Below, in pieces: positions 25,417-33,168 of a DNA stretch of 37,603 nucleotides (position 1 is its first letter; each line of letters begins with the position of its first letter). This stretch comes from Microbacterium testaceum (GTDB taxonomy: Bacteria; Actinomycetota; Actinomycetes; Actinomycetales; Microbacteriaceae), in NCBI RefSeq assembly GCF_001476655.1, contig NZ_LDRT01000087.1, forward strand, positions 1 through 37,603. Reading direction: 5' to 3'. The translations under genes were made by a program, and so were the position numbers. A model generated the notes under the pieces. That model searched no databases and was not told where the DNA came from. It saw only the letters and a program-made list of their open reading frames with translations.

Positions 25417-25932
25417 GGCAGGGGCGATGTCGAGGCTGAGGCGGTCGATGACCTCCTGCACCTGCTGGGAGGGGGTCAGGTCGAGGTCGACGCGGATCGC
25501 CCGCTCATCGGCATCCGGCATCTGCAGGGTCTCGAACTGCGAGGTGAGCAGGGACGGCGGCATGTAGTGCCCCTGGCGGCGCAGGAGGCGCTCGAGCACG
25601 AGAGCGGGGTCGCCCATCAGCAGGACGAAGGTGACGTCGTCGCGACGGAGAACATCGCGGTAGCTGCGCTTGAGGGCCGAGCACGTGATGATCCCGGGGC
25701 GCCCGGCGGCGCGCTGGCCGTCGATCCACGCCGCGACCCGATCGAGCCAGGGCCAGCGGTCGTCGTCGTTCAGCGCGTGACCGGCGGCCATCTTGGCGAC
25801 GTTCGCCTCGGGGTGCAGGTCGTCGCCCTCTTGGAAGTCCCAGCCGAGGCGACCGGCGAGCATGCCGGCGACGGTGGACTTCCCGGTCCCGGCGGGACCC
25901 ATGAACACGAGGACGGGGGGTGTGGCGACCAT
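25414..25932 (-). CDS. gntK: Gluconokinase
   Basis: GntK phosphorylates D-gluconate to 6-phosphogluconate with ATP. The 172-aa protein has the P-loop GPAGTGKSTVAG at residues 12-23, QEGDDLHP (substrate-side Asp), the MAAGHALNDDDRWPWL motif characteristic of the GntK/IdnK family, TCSALKRSYRD, and RRQGHYMPPSLLTSQFETL. Length is normal. The ATG at 25932 follows a GAAGAGAGAG stretch. It lies 26 nt after the regulator gene and 86 nt before gnd. Confidence 0.94.
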   Translation of the reverse strand: MVATPPVLVFMGPAGTGKSTVAGMLAGRLGWDFQEGDDLHPEANVAKMAAGHALNDDDRWPWLDRVAAWIDGQRAAGRPGIITCSALKRSYRDVLRRDDVTFVLLMGDPALVLERLLRRQGHYMPPSLLTSQFETLQMPDADERAIRVDLDLTPSQQVQEVIDRLSLDIAPA

Positions 25933-25958
25933 GAGCTCTCTCTTCGTCGATCGGTCGG

Positions 25959-26654
25959 TCAGATGGTGCGGCGGACTTCGGTGAGCACCGCCGCGACGTA
26001 TCGGCGGGTGTGCTCCTCGGCGGCGTCGGCGTCGGCGCGACCGATGGCGGCGGCGGTCTCGACGTGGTTGTCGAGCGCGTCGGGATTCGGGATGCCGGGG
26101 GTCAACCCGTGCAGGGCGCGGCCTTCGATCGCGGCGGCGATCGGGGCTCGGGCGGCGGCGAGCATGAGGTTGCCGCTCGAGACGAGGATCAGGTCGTGGA
26201 AGGCGATGTCCGCGGCGAGGTACTCGGGGGAGTTGCCGAGGCCGGCGGCGCCGAGGCGGGCGAGCTCGTCGGCCAGACGGAGCAGTTCGCCACGCTGCAG
26301 GTCCGTCGCGCGGCGCGCGCTCAGTCGGGCGGCCACGGGCTCGACGGCCGCGCGGAGCTCGGTCGTGTTGGCGATCAGCTGGTCGCGACGGCGTCCGGCC
26401 AGCTGCCAGCCGATGAGTCGGGTGTCCAGCGCGCTCCAGTCGTCGGCGGGACGCACCGTGATGCCGACGCGGCGGCGCTGCGCGAGCATCCCCATCGCCT
26501 CGAGCACCCGCACGGCTTCACGGACGACGGTGCGCGAGACGGCGTACTCGGCCTCGAGGGCGGCGAGGGTCAGCACGTGACCGGCGGTAAGGTCTCCGTC
26601 GACGATGCGCATACCGATGGCATCCACCAACGAGCCGTGCGACGCTCGCGCCAT
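25959..26654 (-). CDS. GntR-family (FadR/FCD type) regulator of the gluconate locus
   Basis: The product (231 aa) has an N-terminal winged helix (about 8-70, with EYAVSRTVVREAVRVLEAMGML as the recognition region) and a C-terminal FCD helical bundle (about 95-225) whose Asp/His residues (AADIAFHDLILVSSGN, NHVETAAAI) form the usual metal and ligand pocket. Such regulators bind short palindromes and release them on binding a small acid, here plausibly gluconate or 6-phosphogluconate. AGGAGG lies about 6 nt before the ATG. It is divergent from gntP across a region with an inverted repeat and shared -35 boxes. Confidence 0.9.
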   Translation of the reverse strand: MARASHGSLVDAIGMRIVDGDLTAGHVLTLAALEAEYAVSRTVVREAVRVLEAMGMLAQRRRVGITVRPADDWSALDTRLIGWQLAGRRRDQLIANTTELRAAVEPVAARLSARRATDLQRGELLRLADELARLGAAGLGNSPEYLAADIAFHDLILVSSGNLMLAAARAPIAAAIEGRALHGLTPGIPNPDALDNHVETAAAIGRADADAAEEHTRRYVAAVLTEVRRTI

Positions 26655-26680
26655 ATGCCCCTCCTTGGGTCCTTAGGTAC

Positions 26681-26706
26681 GACCATATCTTGTCAAAAAT
26701 ATGATC
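26681..26706. promoter_or_regulatory. Operator-like inverted repeat with overlapping divergent -35 boxes
   Basis: GACCATAT (26681-26688) and ATATGATC (26699-26706) are 8-nt arms with one mismatch. Between them, TTGTCA on the + strand (26690-26695) overlaps a perfect TTGACA on the - strand (26691-26696), the likely -35 boxes of gntP and of the regulator operon. A + strand -10 candidate is GAGGAT at 26714-26719. A repressor bound here would block both promoters. Confidence 0.55.
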
Positions 26707-26788
26707 ATTGTGTGAGGATTCTGCGAACACTCTTCACGCGCGGGCGTCGATCGGACTCCGCGCATCCCCCCGTATCAATGGAGATCCC

Positions 26789-28177
26789 TTGGAAGACTGG
26801 ACGCAGACACTCGGCACCACGCCGTTGCTCCTCATCGCGGCGGGCGCCATCGCGCTCATCCTGGTGCTCATCATCTGGCTGAAGGTGCACGCGTTCCTCG
26901 CGCTCATCATCGTCTCGCTCGTCACGGCGTTCGCCGCCGGCATCCCGGTCTCGACCGTGGTGAAGACGTTGACGGACGGGTTCGGTGGAACGCTCGGCAC
27001 CGTCGCCCTTCTCGTCGCACTCGGCGCGATGCTCGGCAGGCTCATCGAGCACTCCGGTGGTGCGCAGGCCCTCGCCGACACGTTCGTGCGCATCTTCGGC
27101 GAGAAGCGCGCGCCCTTCGCCCTCGGCATCGTGTCGCTGATCCTCGGGTTCCCGATGTTCTTCGACGCCGGACTCGTCATGATGCTGCCGATCATCTTCG
27201 CGATCGCCCGGCGCGTCTCGGGCAACAACGTGCTCCTGTTCGGTCTTCCGGCCGCCGCCGCGTTCTCGGTCATGCACGTGTTCCTGCCGCCGCACCCGGG
27301 CCCCGTGAGCGCGAGCGAGCTCTACGGCGCCAACCTCGGCATCGTGCTGATCGTCGGTCTCATCGTCGCCTTCCCGATCTGGTACCTCTCCGGCTACCTG
27401 TGGGGGAAGTTCGTCGCGAAGCGCCTCGTGCTTCCCGTGCCCGCGCTGTTCGGTGACATCGACGCCGACCAGCCGAGCAACCCGCCGAAGCCGGCCGCCG
27501 TCATCGCCGTCCTGCTCCTGCCGATGCTCCTCATCTTCCTCAACACCGGGCTGACCACCCTCGGCGCCGCCGGAGCGGTCGACACCGACAACATCGTCGT
27601 CCAGGTGCTCGTCCTGCTCGGCAACTCGCCGGTCGCGCTGCTGATCACCGTGCTGGTCGCGACCGTGGTCTTCGGCTTCCGTCGCGGAGAGAACGGGACG
27701 GCGCTCGAGAAGGTCGTCGACTCGGCGCTCGGGCCCGTGTGCTCGGTCATCCTCATCACAGGCGCCGGTGGCATGTTCGGCGCGGTCCTGCGCGCCTCGG
27801 GCATCGGCGACGCCCTGGCCGACAGCCTCGGCGACCTGGGACTCCCGGTCATCGTGGCGGCGTACATCATCGCGGTGATCCTGCGCCTCGCGCAGGGCTC
27901 GGCGACCGTCGCCCTCGTCACCGCGGCGGGTCTCGCCGCCCCGGCCGTCATGGCAGGCGACTTCTCGCCGCTGCAGATCGCCGCGATCACGCTGGCGACG
28001 GCGGCGGGTTCGGTGTTCGCCGGTCACGTCAACGACTCCGGGTTCTGGTTCGTGGGTCGCCTCATGGGTATGGACGTCAAGACCACCCTGAAGACCTGGA
28101 CCGTGCAGCAGGCCATCGAGTCGGTGCTCGGCTTCCTCGCCGCGCTCGCCGTCTTCGCGATCGGAGGACTCCTGTGA
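26789..28177 (+). CDS. gntP: Gluconate:H+ symporter, GntP family
   Basis: This 462-aa inner-membrane permease has 12-14 helices and imports gluconate or related sugar acids with protons. Family marks include GGTLGTVALLVALGAMLGRL, FPMFFDAGLVMMLPIIF, HVFLPPHPGPVSASELYG, and near the end LRLAQGSATVALVTAAGL and HVNDSGFWFV. The start is TTG 26789: GGAG sits 5 nt upstream and the encoded MEDWTQTLGTTPLLLIAAG leads straight into helix 1. The longer frame to 26708 has no ribosome site. The stop overlaps the next gene (GTGA). Confidence 0.93.
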   Translation: MEDWTQTLGTTPLLLIAAGAIALILVLIIWLKVHAFLALIIVSLVTAFAAGIPVSTVVKTLTDGFGGTLGTVALLVALGAMLGRLIEHSGGAQALADTFVRIFGEKRAPFALGIVSLILGFPMFFDAGLVMMLPIIFAIARRVSGNNVLLFGLPAAAAFSVMHVFLPPHPGPVSASELYGANLGIVLIVGLIVAFPIWYLSGYLWGKFVAKRLVLPVPALFGDIDADQPSNPPKPAAVIAVLLLPMLLIFLNTGLTTLGAAGAVDTDNIVVQVLVLLGNSPVALLITVLVATVVFGFRRGENGTALEKVVDSALGPVCSVILITGAGGMFGAVLRASGIGDALADSLGDLGLPVIVAAYIIAVILRLAQGSATVALVTAAGLAAPAVMAGDFSPLQIAAITLATAAGSVFAGHVNDSGFWFVGRLMGMDVKTTLKTWTVQQAIESVLGFLAALAVFAIGGLL

Positions 28178-28953
28178 CCACCTCGAATGCCCACCTCTTC
28201 GACGTCTCCGACCGCCTCGCCCTCGTGACCGGGTCGTCTCGGGGCCTCGGCCGCGCGTTGGCGCTGACCCTCGCGCGCGGCGGAGCCCGGCTCATCGTGC
28301 ACGGGCGTGACGCGGATGCCGTGGAGCAGACGCGCAGCGAAGCCGAGGAGCTGTCGGGTCGCCCCGCCCACGCGGTCACGTTCGACGTCACCGATGCGGG
28401 GGCCGTCGAGAGCGCCGTCGCGAAGCTGCTCGAGCACGTCGGCGTGCCCGACATCCTCGTCAACAATGCCGGCGTGCAGCGTCGTGCACCCATCCACGAG
28501 TTCCCGGTCGCCGACTGGGACGACATCGTCGCGGCCAACCTCTCGGGCGTGTTCTACGTCTCGCGATTCGTCACCCCCGCGATGGTCGCCCGCGGCTCGG
28601 GCAAGGTCGTCAACGTCGCCTCGGTCCAATCGCGTCTCGCGCGGCAGACCATCGCGCCGTACTCGGCGACGAAGGGCGGCGTCGCGCAGCTCACCGCCGG
28701 CATGGCCGCCGACCTGGCCCGCCACGGCATCCAGGTCAATGCACTGAGCCCGGGGTACTTCGCGACCGAGATGAACCGCGACCTCGTCGACGACCCGGAG
28801 TTCACGCGCTGGCTCACCCAGCGCACGCCCGCCGCGCGCTGGGGCGACTTCGATGAACTGCGCGGGGCGCTGCTGTTCCTCGCGTCCGATGCCTCGAGCT
28901 TCGTCTCGGGGCAGAACATCTTCGTCGACGGCGGGATGACGGCGGTCGTCTGA
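28174..28953 (+). CDS. SDR oxidoreductase, gluconate 5-dehydrogenase-like (IdnO)
   Basis: This 259-aa short-chain dehydrogenase should reduce 5-keto-D-gluconate to D-gluconate with NAD(P)H. The fold marks are TGSSRGLGRAL (cofactor loop, about 20-30), NNAGVQRRAPIHEF, the catalytic Ser and Tyr-x-x-x-Lys in NVASVQSRLARQTIAPYSATKGG, and ALSPGYFATEMN. The N-RRAPIHEF and GYFATEMN stretches fit the IdnO/Gno group. The GTG start lies in the gntP stop with GGAGG 7 nt upstream. Context (kinase, permease, idonate dehydrogenase) strengthens the assignment; SDR specificity cannot be proven from sequence. Confidence 0.85.
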   Translation: MTTSNAHLFDVSDRLALVTGSSRGLGRALALTLARGGARLIVHGRDADAVEQTRSEAEELSGRPAHAVTFDVTDAGAVESAVAKLLEHVGVPDILVNNAGVQRRAPIHEFPVADWDDIVAANLSGVFYVSRFVTPAMVARGSGKVVNVASVQSRLARQTIAPYSATKGGVAQLTAGMAADLARHGIQVNALSPGYFATEMNRDLVDDPEFTRWLTQRTPAARWGDFDELRGALLFLASDASSFVSGQNIFVDGGMTAVV

Positions 28954-28970
28954 CCGCGGAAGGGATGAGC

Positions 28971-29972
28971 ATGAAGTCTCTGTTGATCGAGAAGGCGAAC
29001 ACCGCCGTCGTGCGCGACGTCGAGGTGCCCGAGCCGGGCGCGGGGCAGGTGCGCCTGCGCGTCGAGTACGTGGGCATCTGCGGGTCGGATCTGCACTACT
29101 ACTTCGAGGGCGCCAACGGCGCGTTCGTCGTGCGGGAGCCGCTCGTGCCGGGGCACGAGCTCTCGGGCCGGGTCGATCTCGACCCCTCCGGCGCGCTCGC
29201 CGAGGGAACGCCGGTCACCGTGCACCCCGCGCGCTTCGGGACGCCCCGCGAGGGCATCGAGGATGCTCCGCACCTGTGGCCCGGCGGCTCCTACCTCGGC
29301 AGTGCGTCGACCTGGCCGCACACCCAGGGCGCGGCATCCGAGTTCCTGATCGTCGAGGCCGACATGGTGCGTGTCCTGCCCGCCGACCTGCCGGTGCGCC
29401 GGGCCGTCCTCGCCGAGCCGCTCGCCGTGGCCCTGCACGCGCTCGGGAAGGCCGGGTCCGTCGAGGGGCTCGATGTGCTCGTCACCGGCTCCGGTCCGAT
29501 CGGTCTGATGGCCGTGGCCGCCGCTGTGGCCGCCGGTGCGCGCGTCACGGCGACCGACGTGCTGTCGGGGCCGCTCGAGCGGGCCACCTCCCTGGGGGCG
29601 TCGGCGACCATCGACGTCTCCGCGGCCGCGGTCGAGTCGAACGCCTACGCGGTGGTCCTGGAGTGCTCGGGGGTTCCCGTGTCGATCTCGACCGCGCTGA
29701 AAGCCGTCCGCCCCGGCGGCACCGTCGTGCAGGTCGGCATGCTCCCGGACGAGCCGCGGCCGGTGAACCTCGCCCCGTTCATCTCGAAGGAGGTGCGCTA
29801 CCTCGGCGCCTTCCGCTTCCGCGACGAGATCGACCGCGCGGTCGCCCTGCTCGCGGAGAACCCGGGCATCGAGAGCGCCCTCACGCACGAGTTCGCGGTG
29901 ATGGATGCCGCCGAGGCCTTCGCCACGGCGCGCGACTCGCAGCGCTCGGGGAAGGTCGTCTTCGCCCTCTGA
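28971..29972 (+). CDS. Zinc-type dehydrogenase, L-idonate 5-dehydrogenase-like (IdnD)
   Basis: This enzyme (333 aa) is a medium-chain dehydrogenase expected to oxidise L-idonate to 5-ketogluconate. The catalytic-zinc ligands lie in GICGSDLHYYF and PGHELSG, with AEPLAVALHAL and the NAD loop GSGPIGLMAV following; KEVRYLGAFRFRDE resembles E. coli IdnD. The four-Cys structural zinc lobe of IdnD is absent: the segment reads HPARFGTPREGIEDAPHLW with no Cys. I prefer ATG 28971 (AGGG 6 nt upstream) to ATG 28965, which abuts the ribosome site. It is the last gene of the divergent + strand operon and ends before a strong terminator. Confidence 0.85.
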   Translation: MKSLLIEKANTAVVRDVEVPEPGAGQVRLRVEYVGICGSDLHYYFEGANGAFVVREPLVPGHELSGRVDLDPSGALAEGTPVTVHPARFGTPREGIEDAPHLWPGGSYLGSASTWPHTQGAASEFLIVEADMVRVLPADLPVRRAVLAEPLAVALHALGKAGSVEGLDVLVTGSGPIGLMAVAAAVAAGARVTATDVLSGPLERATSLGASATIDVSAAAVESNAYAVVLECSGVPVSISTALKAVRPGGTVVQVGMLPDEPRPVNLAPFISKEVRYLGAFRFRDEIDRAVALLAENPGIESALTHEFAVMDAAEAFATARDSQRSGKVVFAL

Positions 29973-29980
29973 CCGAACGA

Positions 29981-30016
29981 CGAACGCCCCGGTGGTCACG
30001 ATCACCGGGGCGTTCG
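29981..30016. terminator. Bidirectional terminator between convergent genes
   Basis: CGAACGCCCCGGTG (29981-29994) is perfectly complementary to 30003-30016, a 14-bp GC stem with an 8-nt loop. It lies 8 nt after idnD and 7 nt after the stop of the - strand gene at 30024. Confidence 0.8.
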
Positions 30017-30023
30017 CCGGTGG

Positions 30024-30935
30024 TCAGTCGTCGCTGCGCGCGGCCGTGAAGCGCCGCGTGACGGCGATGTCGCGCTCGCCGAGGCCGCGATCGACGATCT
30101 CGTCGAAGGCCGCGCGCAGGGCGGGGAGCAGGGCCGGTCGCGTGTCGGTCGCGGCGGCGATGTCGGCGGCGAAGCGCAGGTCCTTCACCATGTACCCGGC
30201 GATCCCGCTGGGGGAGTCGTCGCCGGTCACGAGCTTCTCGCGGCGGCTGTTCAGCAGGTTCGAGCCCGCGTACCCGCCGCCGAGCAGCTTCCACAGCGCC
30301 GCGGGGTCCACGTCGGACCGCGCGGCGAGCTCGGTCGCCTCGCCGAGCGCGAGGATGGTCGCCGCCACGACCATCTGGTTGCACGCCTTCGCGACCTCTC
30401 CCGCGCCGAGCGGGCCGAGACGCACCGGGGTGCCGCAGGGGGCGAGGAGGGCCGCCGCGAGATCGGCGTCCGCGCTCTCGCCGCCCAGCATGATCGACAG
30501 GGTCCCCGCCTTCGCGCCGTCCTCGCCGCCCGAGACGGGGCAGTCGACGACCCGGATGCCACGGGGGAGGCGTTCCGCGAGCGCGCGCACGCCGACGGGT
30601 GACGAGGTCGAGCCGATCAGGAGGAGGTAGTCGCGCCCGTCGATCCCCGCGAGAAGGCCGTCCGCCCCGTCCAGGTGCTCCTCCAGCTGCGGAAGGTCGG
30701 GGAGCATGACGAGGATCGCGTCCGTGGCGGCGGCGAGCTCCCGCGGGGTCGGGGCCCATCGCGCCCCCGCGTCGGTCAGCGCGGGGCGCTCACGGCGGGC
30801 GTGCACGGTGAGGGCCGCCCGTGCGGACAGCAGGTGCCGAGCCATCGGCTCGCCCATCGCGCCGAGACCCCAGACGCCGAGGCGCACCTCGGATGCGGGA
30901 GGGAAAGGGCCGGTCTCTTCGTCGAGCGTGGTCAT
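30024..30935 (-). CDS. Beta-hydroxyacid dehydrogenase family (HIBADH-like)
   Basis: This 303-aa NAD(P)-dependent enzyme belongs to the 3-hydroxyisobutyrate / tartronate-semialdehyde reductase family. Marks are GVWGLGAMGEPMARHL (nucleotide loop, about 20-35), the substrate loop DCPVSGGEDGAKAGTLSIML, and the catalytic Lys in GAGEVAKACNQMVVA, then KDLRFAADIA. The exact substrate is unknown. The ATG at 30935 has TAGAAT exactly 6 nt upstream and no ribosome site, so translation is leaderless. It is divergent from the 2-hydroxyacid dehydrogenase gene across a TTGAAC-N3-GTTCA operator, so it likely belongs to the same IclR regulon. Confidence 0.88.
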   Translation of the reverse strand: MTTLDEETGPFPPASEVRLGVWGLGAMGEPMARHLLSARAALTVHARRERPALTDAGARWAPTPRELAAATDAILVMLPDLPQLEEHLDGADGLLAGIDGRDYLLLIGSTSSPVGVRALAERLPRGIRVVDCPVSGGEDGAKAGTLSIMLGGESADADLAAALLAPCGTPVRLGPLGAGEVAKACNQMVVAATILALGEATELAARSDVDPAALWKLLGGGYAGSNLLNSRREKLVTGDDSPSGIAGYMVKDLRFAADIAAATDTRPALLPALRAAFDEIVDRGLGERDIAVTRRFTAARSDD

Positions 30936-30941
30936 GCCGGC

Positions 30942-30947
30942 ATTCTA
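30942..30947 (-). promoter_or_regulatory. -10 box TAGAAT of a leaderless promoter
   Basis: Read on the - strand, TAGAAT is followed by GCCGGC and the ATG of the dehydrogenase. This is close to the ideal actinobacterial -10 and leader-free spacing. Confidence 0.6.
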
Positions 30948-30963
30948 CCGGCTGGACAATGGG

Positions 30964-30988
30964 TTGAACAGGGTTCAGTATGGTGAAC
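30964..30988. promoter_or_regulatory. Operator-like repeat TTGAAC-N3-GTTCA, copy 1
   Basis: TTGAAC (30964-30969), AGG, then GTTCA (30973-30977) form a short palindrome; another TGAAC half-site follows at 30984-30988. It lies between the two divergent dehydrogenase genes. The same TTGAAC-N3-GTTCA occurs at 33107 before the transporter gene. The iclR-type gene between the two sites is the likely binder. Confidence 0.6.
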
Positions 30989-31045
30989 GACGATTCGACG
31001 ATCCGCGGCTGGACACCAGCTCCGCGGCGGGAGGAGACGACGACG

Positions 31046-32101
31046 ATGTCGACACGCAAGAGCCTACGCGCGGTGGTGGCGGTGCCCCTGAAAGAAGAGC
31101 ACTGCCGGCTCATCGAGCGTCTCGAGCCGCGCATCGAGCTCGTGCGCGACGCGTCCCTGACCCGGCCGATGCGAGGGCCGGCGGACTGGTCGGGGGACCC
31201 CGCGCACGCGCGCTCCGCCGACGAGCAGCGCGCGTTCGACGCGATGGTCGATTCGGCCGAGGCGCTCTTCGGCATCCCCGACGTCGACCCCGCCGCCCTC
31301 GCGCGCACGGTCGCTTCGAACCCCGATCTGAAATGGGTGATGACCACCGCCGCCGGGGGCGGGGGCCAGGTCAAGGCCGCCGACCTCGACCGGACGGCGC
31401 TCGACCGCGTGGTCTTCACGACGAGCGCCGGTGTGCACGGGGGGCCGCTCGCGGAGTTCGCGGTGTTCGGGGTCCTCGCCGGCGCGAAGGACCTCCCGCG
31501 CCTCGCCGCGCAGCAGGCCGACCGCCGATGGACCGACCGCTGGGAGATGCGCCAGGTCGATGAGATGACCGTGTTGATCGTCGGTCTCGGCGGGATCGGC
31601 GCCGAGTGCGCGCGCCGCTTCCACGCGCTCGGCGCGGAGGTGTGGGGGACCACGCGCTCGGGTGTTCCGGTCGAGGGCGTCGACCGGCTCGTCCCTCTCG
31701 ACGAACTGTCGAAGGCGGTGAGGGACGTGGATGCCATCGTGGTCACCCTTCCAGGGACCGACCAGACCCATCACCTCGTCGGTGCCGAGGTGCTCGCCGC
31801 GGTGAAGCCCGGGGTGATCCTCGCGAGCGTCGGACGCGGAACCGTGATCGACGAGGACGCGCTCCTCGCCGCCCTCGACGACGGTCGCGTGTCGTTCGCC
31901 GCCCTCGACGTCTTCGAGGTGGAGCCGCTGCCGAGCGAGTCGCCGCTCTGGCGGCATCCGAAAGTCCTCGTGAGCCCGCACACCGCGGCCCTCAACGGCA
32001 AGGAAGAGGAGCGCATCGCGCGGCGCTTCGCCGAGAACGCCACGCGTCTGCTCGACGGCGAGCCGATGCGCGCGGTTGTCGATACGGTCGAGTTCTATTG
32101 A
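31046..32101 (+). CDS. D-isomer-specific 2-hydroxyacid dehydrogenase
   Basis: This 351-aa NAD(P)-dependent oxidoreductase interconverts a 2-hydroxyacid and a 2-ketoacid. The family triad is in place: Arg in SVGRGTVIDEDALL, Glu in VFEVEPLP, and His in VSPHTAALNGKEEER. The nucleotide loop is VGLGGIGAECARRF. Length and the N-terminal insertion (WSGDPAHARSADEQRA) are unusual enough that the substrate cannot be named. ATG 31046 is preceded by GAGGAG at 9 nt; an upstream ATG at 30980 overlaps the operator and lacks a ribosome site. The regulator gene follows after 40 nt. Confidence 0.88.
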   Translation: MSTRKSLRAVVAVPLKEEHCRLIERLEPRIELVRDASLTRPMRGPADWSGDPAHARSADEQRAFDAMVDSAEALFGIPDVDPAALARTVASNPDLKWVMTTAAGGGGQVKAADLDRTALDRVVFTTSAGVHGGPLAEFAVFGVLAGAKDLPRLAAQQADRRWTDRWEMRQVDEMTVLIVGLGGIGAECARRFHALGAEVWGTTRSGVPVEGVDRLVPLDELSKAVRDVDAIVVTLPGTDQTHHLVGAEVLAAVKPGVILASVGRGTVIDEDALLAALDDGRVSFAALDVFEVEPLPSESPLWRHPKVLVSPHTAALNGKEEERIARRFAENATRLLDGEPMRAVVDTVEFY

Positions 32102-32141
32102 CGCGTCGCCCCTCGCGACGCCGGGACGACGGGAGGTCGCC

Positions 32142-32933
32142 GTGAGCGATGACGAAGCGAGCGCGATCGCGCGCGACCCGGCGCCCGCTGTCGGGCGCAG
32201 CATCCGTCTGCTGGGTCTGCTCGCCGAGGCGGGACGGGCGCTGACGCTGACCGAACTCGCGGCGGGCCTCGGGCTCGCGAAGTCGTCGACGGCGAACCTC
32301 TGCCTGTCGCTCGAGGCCGGCCGCATGATCGAGCGCGTGCCGCTCGGGTACCGCCTCGGCATCCGGACAGCCGAGCTCGGCGGGGCCTTCGCCGCGCAGT
32401 TCAATCAGGTGCGCGAGTTCTACGCCGTGTGTGAGGGTTCGCCGGCGTTGGCGTCGGAGCTCGTGCAGGTCGCGGTGCTCGACGACACCGATGCGCTCTA
32501 CCTCGCGCGCTACGAGGGTTCGCGGTCGGTGCGACTCGGTACCCCTCTCGGTTCGCGCCTGCCCGCCGCCCTCTCCGCGACGGGGCGGGCGCTGTTGATG
32601 ACGCGCAGCGACGCCGAGGTCCGAGCCCTGCTGACCCGTGGTCCGCTGCCCCGCCTCACCGAGCACAGCACGATCGACGTCGACGCCGTGATCGAGAAAC
32701 TCGTCGCCGCCCGCGAGCGGGGGTGGTCGGTCGACGAGGAAGAGTCGTTCCGCGGCATCGTCGGCGTCGCCGTCCCGCTCGAGGGGTGGGCACCGGGGGA
32801 TCCGCAGCTGGCGTTAGGGGTCGGCATCCCGGTCGCGGATGCCACGCCCGAACGCGTCGGCCGTGTCGGCGCCGCGCTGCGCGAGGCCGCCCGGGCCCTC
32901 ACGAACCCGTTCAGCGCGTCGCGCTCGGTCTGA
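32142..32933 (+). CDS. IclR-family transcriptional regulator
   Basis: The regulator is 263 aa. An N-terminal winged helix (about 12-75: GRSIRLLGLLAEAG, LTLTELAAGLGLAKSSTANL, LEAGRMIER, GYRLGIR) is followed by the IclR effector domain (about 85-255: VQVAVLDDTDALYLARYEGS, PAALSATGRALLM, ERGWSVDEEES with GIVGVAVPL). Such proteins bind aromatic, keto or short organic acids. GTG 32142 has GGGAGG 5 nt upstream. It sits between two copies of TTGAAC-N3-GTTCA and is thus the likely controller of the two dehydrogenases, the transporter and the hydrolase. Confidence 0.9.
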   Translation: MSDDEASAIARDPAPAVGRSIRLLGLLAEAGRALTLTELAAGLGLAKSSTANLCLSLEAGRMIERVPLGYRLGIRTAELGGAFAAQFNQVREFYAVCEGSPALASELVQVAVLDDTDALYLARYEGSRSVRLGTPLGSRLPAALSATGRALLMTRSDAEVRALLTRGPLPRLTEHSTIDVDAVIEKLVAARERGWSVDEEESFRGIVGVAVPLEGWAPGDPQLALGVGIPVADATPERVGRVGAALREAARALTNPFSASRSV

Positions 32934-33106
32934 GCCCTCTCGCGGTCGCCCCCGGCCTTCGGGGTGCGTGCGCGCGCCCCCGCCGCCCGCGGCCTCGGCC
33001 GGTTCGTGGCGCGTTCCGCGCGGCGGGCGTGAGGGTCGACGGGATCCGTCCCGCACCCCGCGGTGGCGCTGCGCCGCGCCATCAGTCGAAGAATCCGTCC
33101 AACATG

Positions 33107-33135
33107 TTGAACTGCGTTCACTCCATTGGTACAGT
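33107..33135 (+). promoter_or_regulatory. Transporter promoter with operator copy 2
   Basis: TTGAAC (33107-33112), 17 nt, then TACAGT (33130-33135) make a near-ideal housekeeping promoter. TTGAAC-TGC-GTTCA (33107-33120) repeats the palindrome seen at 30964 and covers the -35 box. The gap 32934-33106 upstream is GC-rich with a weak hairpin (CCCCG 32950, CGGGG 32960) and no gene that I can support. Confidence 0.65.
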
Positions 33136-33168
33136 CGCACCACCCCCAGCCGATCGAAGGAGATGGCC

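Noticed and set aside
23219..25567. Long + strand frames opposite gnd
   Set aside because: They are shadows of gnd, which has full family motifs on the - strand.
26708..26788. Longer gntP N-terminus from TTG 26708
   Set aside because: No ribosome site is present; it overlaps the promoter region, and TTG 26789 has GGAG at good spacing.
30980..31045. Earlier ATG for the 2-hydroxyacid dehydrogenase
   Set aside because: It overlaps the operator, lacks a ribosome site and adds non-conserved sequence; ATG 31046 follows GAGGAG.
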